A stretch of DNA of 64,000 bases from Alistipes onderdonkii (GTDB lineage Bacteria; Bacteroidota; Bacteroidia; Bacteroidales; Rikenellaceae). Below the pieces are notes generated by a model. It had not been told where the DNA came from. It was given only the letters and a program-made list of their open reading frames with translations, and searched no databases. Positions within the stretch are counted from its first letter, which is position 1. Every line of letters starts with the position of its first letter. Location: positions 3,596,001-3,660,000 of the forward strand of contig NZ_CP102251.1 in the NCBI RefSeq assembly GCF_025145285.1. The letters run 5' to 3'. A program made the translations under genes and the position numbers. Positions 60,274 through 64,000 of this stretch are shown in pieces.

Positions 60274-61341
60274 CTATTCGGATTGCTTATAGTCCCCCGA
60301 AAGCACCTCCGCCACGTCTTCCCGGAACAGCGCATAAGCTTCCGGAAGCGCCATCGTGTCCCCGACTTCGGGCGGGACGACGCGGTAGCCCGGCATCGCC
60401 ACCCAGACGGGCACCGCCTCGAGCGAATAGGACATGCGCCCGTCGGGATGCCGCACGGCTTCGATTTCGGCCACCAACCCGCCGTCGCAGTAGCGCCGCC
60501 GCTGGTTGGACACGAAGTTCCCCAGCGAATAGAGCACCACGTGCGACGAATCGGCGTCGAAGGGCTGCACCACGTGCGGGTGGCTGCCCACGACAAGGTC
60601 GGCGCCGTGCCTGCGCAGGAATTGTGCCAGGTGCCGCTGCACGGCATTCTCGCGCCGCTCGTATTCGTTGCCCCAGTGGATGCAGACCGCCACGCAGTCG
60701 GGCGCCCCGCGCCGTGCCGCAGCCAGGTCGGCCGCCATGCGCGCCGTGTCGATCAGGTTGACCTCCACCCCGGCGGGAACCGGGATGCCGTTGGTGCCGT
60801 AGGTATAGTTGAGCAGCGCAAACCGCACGCCGTAGCGCTCCACCCACAGCGGGTTGTTGGCCGCGCGGTCGAGGCTGTCGGTAAAGACGCCGGTATGCAG
60901 GATGCCGCAGCGCCCCAGCTCCGCGACGGTCGTATGCACCCCGGCGGCACCGCCGTCGCAGCAGTGGTTGTTGGCCAGCACGGCCACGTCGACCCCCGCA
61001 TCGCGCAGGGCGTCGGCCAGCGCCACGGGCGAGCGGAAACAGGGGTATCCCGTATAGCGATCCGTGCGGGTGAGCGTCGTTTCGAGGTTCACGACCACCA
61101 GGTCGGCGGATCGGAACCGGCCGCGCAGGCAGGCGAACACCCCGCGGTAATCGAACCCGTCCCCGCGTCGCGCCGCCGTAACCTGCGGAAGGTGCTGCAT
61201 GACATCGCCCGCGAACAACAGCCGGACACGCACCGGGGCGGGTTCGGGCACGGGGCGCTCCACGCCGGCGCGTTGGGCCGGGACGCAGCACGCCGCCGCC
61301 AGCACCAGCCACGGGAGGATATGTCTCAGGCCCGGCTTCAT
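60274..61341 (-). CDS. CapA family protein (metallophosphatase-like poly-gamma-glutamate synthesis protein)
   Basis: From ATG 61341 the protein has 355 residues with a signal peptide (residues 1-22). It shows the CapA pattern: RLLFAGDVMQHLPQV near the start, LVVVNLETTLTR, DVAVLANNHCCDGGAAGVH, CIHWGNEY and VVGSHPHVVQPF. The family has a calcineurin-like metal site and includes proteins of polyglutamate capsule synthesis, but many members have other unknown roles. No other capB/capC-type gene is nearby. It lies nine bases after the DUF4491 gene on the same strand. Confidence 0.9.
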   Translation of the reverse strand: MKPGLRHILPWLVLAAACCVPAQRAGVERPVPEPAPVRVRLLFAGDVMQHLPQVTAARRGDGFDYRGVFACLRGRFRSADLVVVNLETTLTRTDRYTGYPCFRSPVALADALRDAGVDVAVLANNHCCDGGAAGVHTTVAELGRCGILHTGVFTDSLDRAANNPLWVERYGVRFALLNYTYGTNGIPVPAGVEVNLIDTARMAADLAAARRGAPDCVAVCIHWGNEYERRENAVQRHLAQFLRRHGADLVVGSHPHVVQPFDADSSHVVLYSLGNFVSNQRRRYCDGGLVAEIEAVRHPDGRMSYSLEAVPVWVAMPGYRVVPPEVGDTMALPEAYALFREDVAEVLSGDYKQSE

Positions 61342-61349
61342 CGTGCAGG

Positions 61350-61658
61350 TTATTTTCCCTGCCGCTTGGGGTTGGCCGGAAACCAGCCTTTCTCCACGCG
61401 CCGGCGCTGCTCGAACAGTTCGCCGATCGACCAGAGCGACGAGGCGCCCCACACGGCCAGCAGGGTAGACCACAGGATATGGCGCACGGCCACCGACGCG
61501 GCGATCGCCACGATCCCCATCACGAGGAAAACCCACCAGCAGCGTACGCCCAGATAATATTCGCCCTTGACCACGAGCGGATGGAACAATCCGATGATAA
61601 GGAACGTCGCAATGCCGATCACCAGTCCCGTGAGGTTGTATTCCGTAAGAAATTCCAT
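61350..61658 (-). CDS. DUF4491 small membrane protein
   Basis: This 102-residue protein has three hydrophobic segments (about residues 8-25, 40-57 and 62-78). The motifs FLIIGLFHPLVVKGEYY and WSIGELFEQRRRVEKGWFPA are diagnostic of DUF4491, a Bacteroidota and Firmicutes family of unknown function. It sits directly upstream of the CapA-like gene, and the two probably form one unit. Confidence 0.88.
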   Translation of the reverse strand: MEFLTEYNLTGLVIGIATFLIIGLFHPLVVKGEYYLGVRCWWVFLVMGIVAIAASVAVRHILWSTLLAVWGASSLWSIGELFEQRRRVEKGWFPANPKRQGK

Positions 61659-61681
61659 AGTTCACGATTTTAACAGAGAGG

Positions 61682-61689
61682 CAAATATA
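61682..61689 (-). promoter_or_regulatory. Candidate -7 element of the DUF4491-CapA unit
   Basis: The minus strand reads TATATTTG, a full TAnnTTTG match, 24 bases before the DUF4491 start and just after the porin terminator. Confidence 0.4.
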
Positions 61690-61691
61690 CG

Positions 61692-61724
61692 AAAAATGGG
61701 CGGTTCCCGACGCGGGCCGCCCAT
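61692..61724 (-). terminator. Intrinsic terminator after the DcaP-like porin gene
   Basis: An 8-bp perfect stem (61717-61724 with 61696-61703) is followed on the minus strand by TTTT. It lies 24 bases beyond the stop codon. Confidence 0.7.
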
Positions 61725-61747
61725 AATAAATACCGATACCGGGATCA

Positions 61748-63103
61748 TCAGAAATTATACTGCACCATCACGTTCACGCGGTTGGCATGGTTCTTCATGC
61801 TGTTCATGTCCTTGCGCGAACCGTAGAGGTACTCGGCGGCCACCTTGCAGCGCGGGGTGAGCGAGTAGAAGATGTTGCCGAAGATATACTGCCCCTGTTT
61901 GTACTGGTCGGCCGTATAGTAGCCCTCGCTGCGCTGCACGCGCACCGTCGAGTAGCCGCCCGACACGAACAGGCGCGGCGTGAAGTTGATCTGCCCGGCG
62001 GCCTGCACGCCCCACATGGGCATCATGCGCACGAGCGTGGGATCCACCGGGTTGGGCGTGAAGTCGAGCCCGGAACCGGTCAGATCCTGGATATAGGGGG
62101 TGATGCCCTTACCGTAGACGCCGTTCATGAACATGCGGAACCAGTCGCAGCATTTGATCGTGCCGCTCAACTGCACGCCCCACCCGAAGAGCGACGTGGT
62201 GGCATCCTTCGATACCTTATACATGTAAGGGTTGCGCAGCACGGCCGAAGCGCGGAGGTGGCTGCTGCGGTCGGCGCCCCAGGCATATTGCAGGTACATC
62301 GGGAAGTCGGGTACGCGCTGGTGGATCGGCTTGAAGTTCTCGCCGTAGGTGGCGCTCACGCTCGGCAGCTCGGCGGCGACGCCGAAGGTCATGTGCCTGC
62401 GGGCGAACGACACCTCGTAGCGGATCAGCGTCGCGAAGTTGAAATTATAGGCGTTCGGCCCCTGGAAGTCGATGGTCGTGGGGGCGGCCGACAGGTCGCA
62501 GAAGGTCGTCACGTCGCGTCCGAGGGTCAGCCCCTTGAACGACACGTAGGCCGAACGCAGGCGGGGCGTATAGCTTCCCTCGGCACCGCCGCGGAAGTCG
62601 GCGTCCATGTAGATTACCACGCGCCCCAGCGCCCGGGTGTTGGTAATGGCCTTCAGGAAGAGGCGCGAGGTCGAGGCGTCCATCATCAACTTCTGCTTGG
62701 AGTTGTAATTGCCCGGAACCGGGATGTCGTAGGGCACGAAGTCGATGTTGTCGACGATGCCGTCGAAATCATAGCCCGCGCGCAGGCTCACGAAGCCGCC
62801 TATCGAGAACGAGAAACGGTTGTTCTTCGAGGCGAACACGAACTGGGGCTTCTCGGTCTGCTGGAAGCCGGGGCGGTGCGTGTCGATGTAGTCCTGCGTG
62901 GCGTTGCCGACGGCCATGCGGTTGAGTGCCGCAGCCTGCTGCGCGGCACAGCCGCCGCAGTTGTAGATGGTATCCACCTCGTGTACGGAGATGAGGTAGA
63001 CCGTCGGCGAATAGTCGCCGCCACGGCGTTCGCCCCGGTGGTGCTGGGCGGAAGCGGAAGTCGCAAGGAGCAGGGAGACAATCAGAAGTCGAAATGTTTT
63101 CAT
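61748..63103 (-). CDS. DcaP-like trimeric outer membrane porin
   Basis: From ATG 63103 the protein has 451 residues and a signal peptide (1-19, LLIVSLLLATSASAQ). Residues about 90-451 are a beta-barrel with FSFSIGGFVSLRAGYDFDG, RLFLKAITNTRALGRVVIYM and LTLGRDVTTFCDLSAAPTTID, which fits the DcaP-like outer membrane transporter family. It ends in an aromatic residue (VMVQYNF), the outer-membrane assembly signal. DcaP in other bacteria passes dicarboxylates or other anions; the substrate here is not known. It diverges from the metallophosphoesterase gene across a 390-base gap. Confidence 0.85.
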   Translation of the reverse strand: MKTFRLLIVSLLLATSASAQHHRGERRGGDYSPTVYLISVHEVDTIYNCGGCAAQQAAALNRMAVGNATQDYIDTHRPGFQQTEKPQFVFASKNNRFSFSIGGFVSLRAGYDFDGIVDNIDFVPYDIPVPGNYNSKQKLMMDASTSRLFLKAITNTRALGRVVIYMDADFRGGAEGSYTPRLRSAYVSFKGLTLGRDVTTFCDLSAAPTTIDFQGPNAYNFNFATLIRYEVSFARRHMTFGVAAELPSVSATYGENFKPIHQRVPDFPMYLQYAWGADRSSHLRASAVLRNPYMYKVSKDATTSLFGWGVQLSGTIKCCDWFRMFMNGVYGKGITPYIQDLTGSGLDFTPNPVDPTLVRMMPMWGVQAAGQINFTPRLFVSGGYSTVRVQRSEGYYTADQYKQGQYIFGNIFYSLTPRCKVAAEYLYGSRKDMNSMKNHANRVNVMVQYNF

Positions 63104-63245
63104 AAGCCGAATAAAATTTGGTTTTTTGGTTAAACTTGCTTGGTTCGGTATGTTTTGTTTTTGGGACACAGGCAGTTAATTTTCACCCCGGGAATTAGCA
63201 AGATATATGCCAAAAGAACCTGCACGGAATTTGATTTCCACCCCC

Positions 63246-63300
63246 TGCACCCGATTCCCGCGGCCTGCGCGGAGCAGAGGGTGCACCCCTGAAAATCGGG
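63246..63300. repeat. Overlapping inverted repeats (two alternative pairings)
   Basis: TGCACCC (63246-63252) pairs with GGGTGCA (63279-63285) and encloses CCGCG (63258-63262) with CGCGG (63268-63272). Separately, CCCGATT (63250-63256) pairs with AATCGGG (63294-63300). The two outer pairings share bases 63250-63252, so they exclude each other. Confidence 0.5.
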
Positions 63301-63375
63301 GAGGGAGGCGGTTTGTATGCGGATCCCGCTATCTTTCCGGCAGATAGGATGCCCCCGGGAAGCTGAAAAATAAAT

Positions 63376-63406
63376 TTTCGAATCCCCCCGGCTTTCACTA
63401 TCTTTG
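63376..63406 (+). promoter_or_regulatory. Bacteroidota-type promoter of the metallophosphoesterase gene
   Basis: TTTC (63376-63379), 19 bases, then TATCTTTG (63399-63406), a full TAnnTTTG match, leave a leader of about 80 bases before the start at 63494. Confidence 0.55.
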
Positions 63407-63493
63407 TCCGGCCCGGACAGGCCGCGCCCGGCAGGACACGGGCCGTGTGCGGCCTGCCCGCTCCCCAATACGCTCATAATAAAAAGAAAGTAT

Positions 63494-64000
63494 ATGCTGC
63501 TCTGGATAATCTCCCTGCTGACGCTTGCGGCCGCGGCCGCCGACGTCATTCATTACCGCCGCATGCGGCGGCGTGCCCCGGGCCTCCGCCACCGGGTATT
63601 CATCGTCGCGGCGGCCGCGACCGATGCCCTGCCGGCCGTGATCGCCGTCGCCGGGGCCGTCACACGCGACAACACCACGGCGTTCATGACGTTCGCCATG
63701 TGGGCGTTCTGGGCCTGGATGGTGACCGTCCTGCCGCGCATGGCCTGCTATTTTTTCCGATGGACGGGACTGCCGCGGGTCGGCATCGCAGCAGGGGCAG
63801 GCGTCGTGGCACTCTTCATCTGGGGCGCTACGGCCGGGCGTACGACCATCCGCGTGACCCGCACGGAGGTTTGCTCCGAACGCCTCCCGGCCGGGCTGGA
63901 CGGGTTCCGCATCGCCCAGATCACCGACACGCACCTGGGCACCGTCGTGCGTCCCGAAGCGGAGCTGCGGCGCCTGGTGGACAGCGTCAACAGCCTTCGC
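63494..64000 (+). CDS. Membrane-anchored metallophosphoesterase, N-terminal part (continues beyond window)
   Basis: An uninterrupted frame of 169 codons runs from ATG 63494 to the window edge. It begins with a membrane helix (LLWIISLLTLAAAAADVI), followed by two or three more hydrophobic segments (about residues 35-115). The start of a calcineurin-like phosphoesterase domain follows with FRIAQITDTHLGTVV (metal-binding Asp and His of the DxH motif). This layout matches YkuE/YaeI-type membrane phosphoesterases. The remaining motifs lie outside the window, so the catalytic set cannot be checked. It has a good promoter upstream. Confidence 0.8.
   Translation, partial: MLLWIISLLTLAAAAADVIHYRRMRRRAPGLRHRVFIVAAAATDALPAVIAVAGAVTRDNTTAFMTFAMWAFWAWMVTVLPRMACYFFRWTGLPRVGIAAGAGVVALFIWGATAGRTTIRVTRTEVCSERLPAGLDGFRIAQITDTHLGTVVRPEAELRRLVDSVNSLR

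Larger units (their letters stand above)
63104..63493. other. 390-base divergent intergenic region
   Basis: No gene is supported. It holds a nested inverted-repeat structure at 63246-63300, a small hairpin around 63325-63345, and a good + strand promoter at 63376-63406. I see no clear promoter for the minus-strand porin gene. Confidence 0.6.

Noticed and set aside
63130..63934. Open frames on the - strand in the last 900 bases
   Set aside because: They lie opposite the membrane metallophosphoesterase, whose + strand frame has membrane helices and the ITDTHLG motif. The antisense products show no domain.

Overview
The window looks like chromosome from a GC-rich member of the Bacteroidales, most likely Alistipes or a close Rikenellaceae relative. 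The evidence is SusC/SusD pairs with an ECF sigma factor and a FecR-type anti-sigma factor, many lipoproteins with leader cysteines, promoter-like TAnnTTTG elements, and families typical of Bacteroidota (FISUMP, GLUG, DUF4491, DUF2007, NlpE-like, PUR/DUF3276). The genus is inferred from gene content and high GC; no rRNA is present to confirm it. I found no tRNA, rRNA, CRISPR array, insertion sequence or prophage.

Region 1 (1-25.3 kb) is an accessory nutrient-acquisition island. It holds the end of one SusD gene with a calcineurin-like phosphoesterase lipoprotein (+ strand), a FecR/STN-SusC/SusD set (- strand), and a second - strand operon: a GLUG-repeat lipoprotein, a SusC without an STN domain, SusD, a BACON/FISUMP-like lipoprotein and a glycerophosphodiester phosphodiesterase (GDPD). 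A lone ECF sigma gene follows, then a divergent + strand block with an exported PHP phosphoesterase, mannitol-1-phosphate 5-dehydrogenase, a second GDPD and a GlpT/UhpT-type organophosphate antiporter. No glycoside hydrolase, lyase or protease is seen in the island. All four recognisable exported hydrolases are phosphoesterases, from three folds. I read this as a Sus-like system for a phosphodiester substrate (glycerophosphodiesters, teichoic-acid-like or polyol-phosphate polymers) whose phosphorylated product is imported and oxidised. This is an inference.

Region 2 (25.4-31.5 kb) carries glmS and glmM, the amino-sugar steps towards UDP-GlcNAc, around an inositol-monophosphatase-family enzyme, an M20 dipeptidase and an NlpE-like lipoprotein. 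Region 3 (31.6-38.7 kb, + strand) runs: nucleoside phosphorylase, dnaN, a DEDDh exonuclease, a LysM/PBP1-like protein, the redox repressor rex, an FAD-synthetase-family protein, a YbgC-type thioesterase and a GNAT acetyltransferase. It ends at a perfect 17-bp terminator stem.

Region 4 (38.9-64 kb) is mostly housekeeping on the - strand: a TlpA-like lipoprotein, htpG, an aldose-epimerase-like protein with trxA, dnaE, a TonB-domain protein, aroE with a DUF368 membrane protein, a PUR-domain protein, an S41 protease, hisS, ettA, a second S41 protein with a beta-barrel protein, rubrerythrin, CapA-like and DUF4491 proteins, and a DcaP-like porin. On the + strand are a nitroreductase, a DUF2007 protein and, at the right edge, the start of a membrane-anchored metallophosphoesterase.
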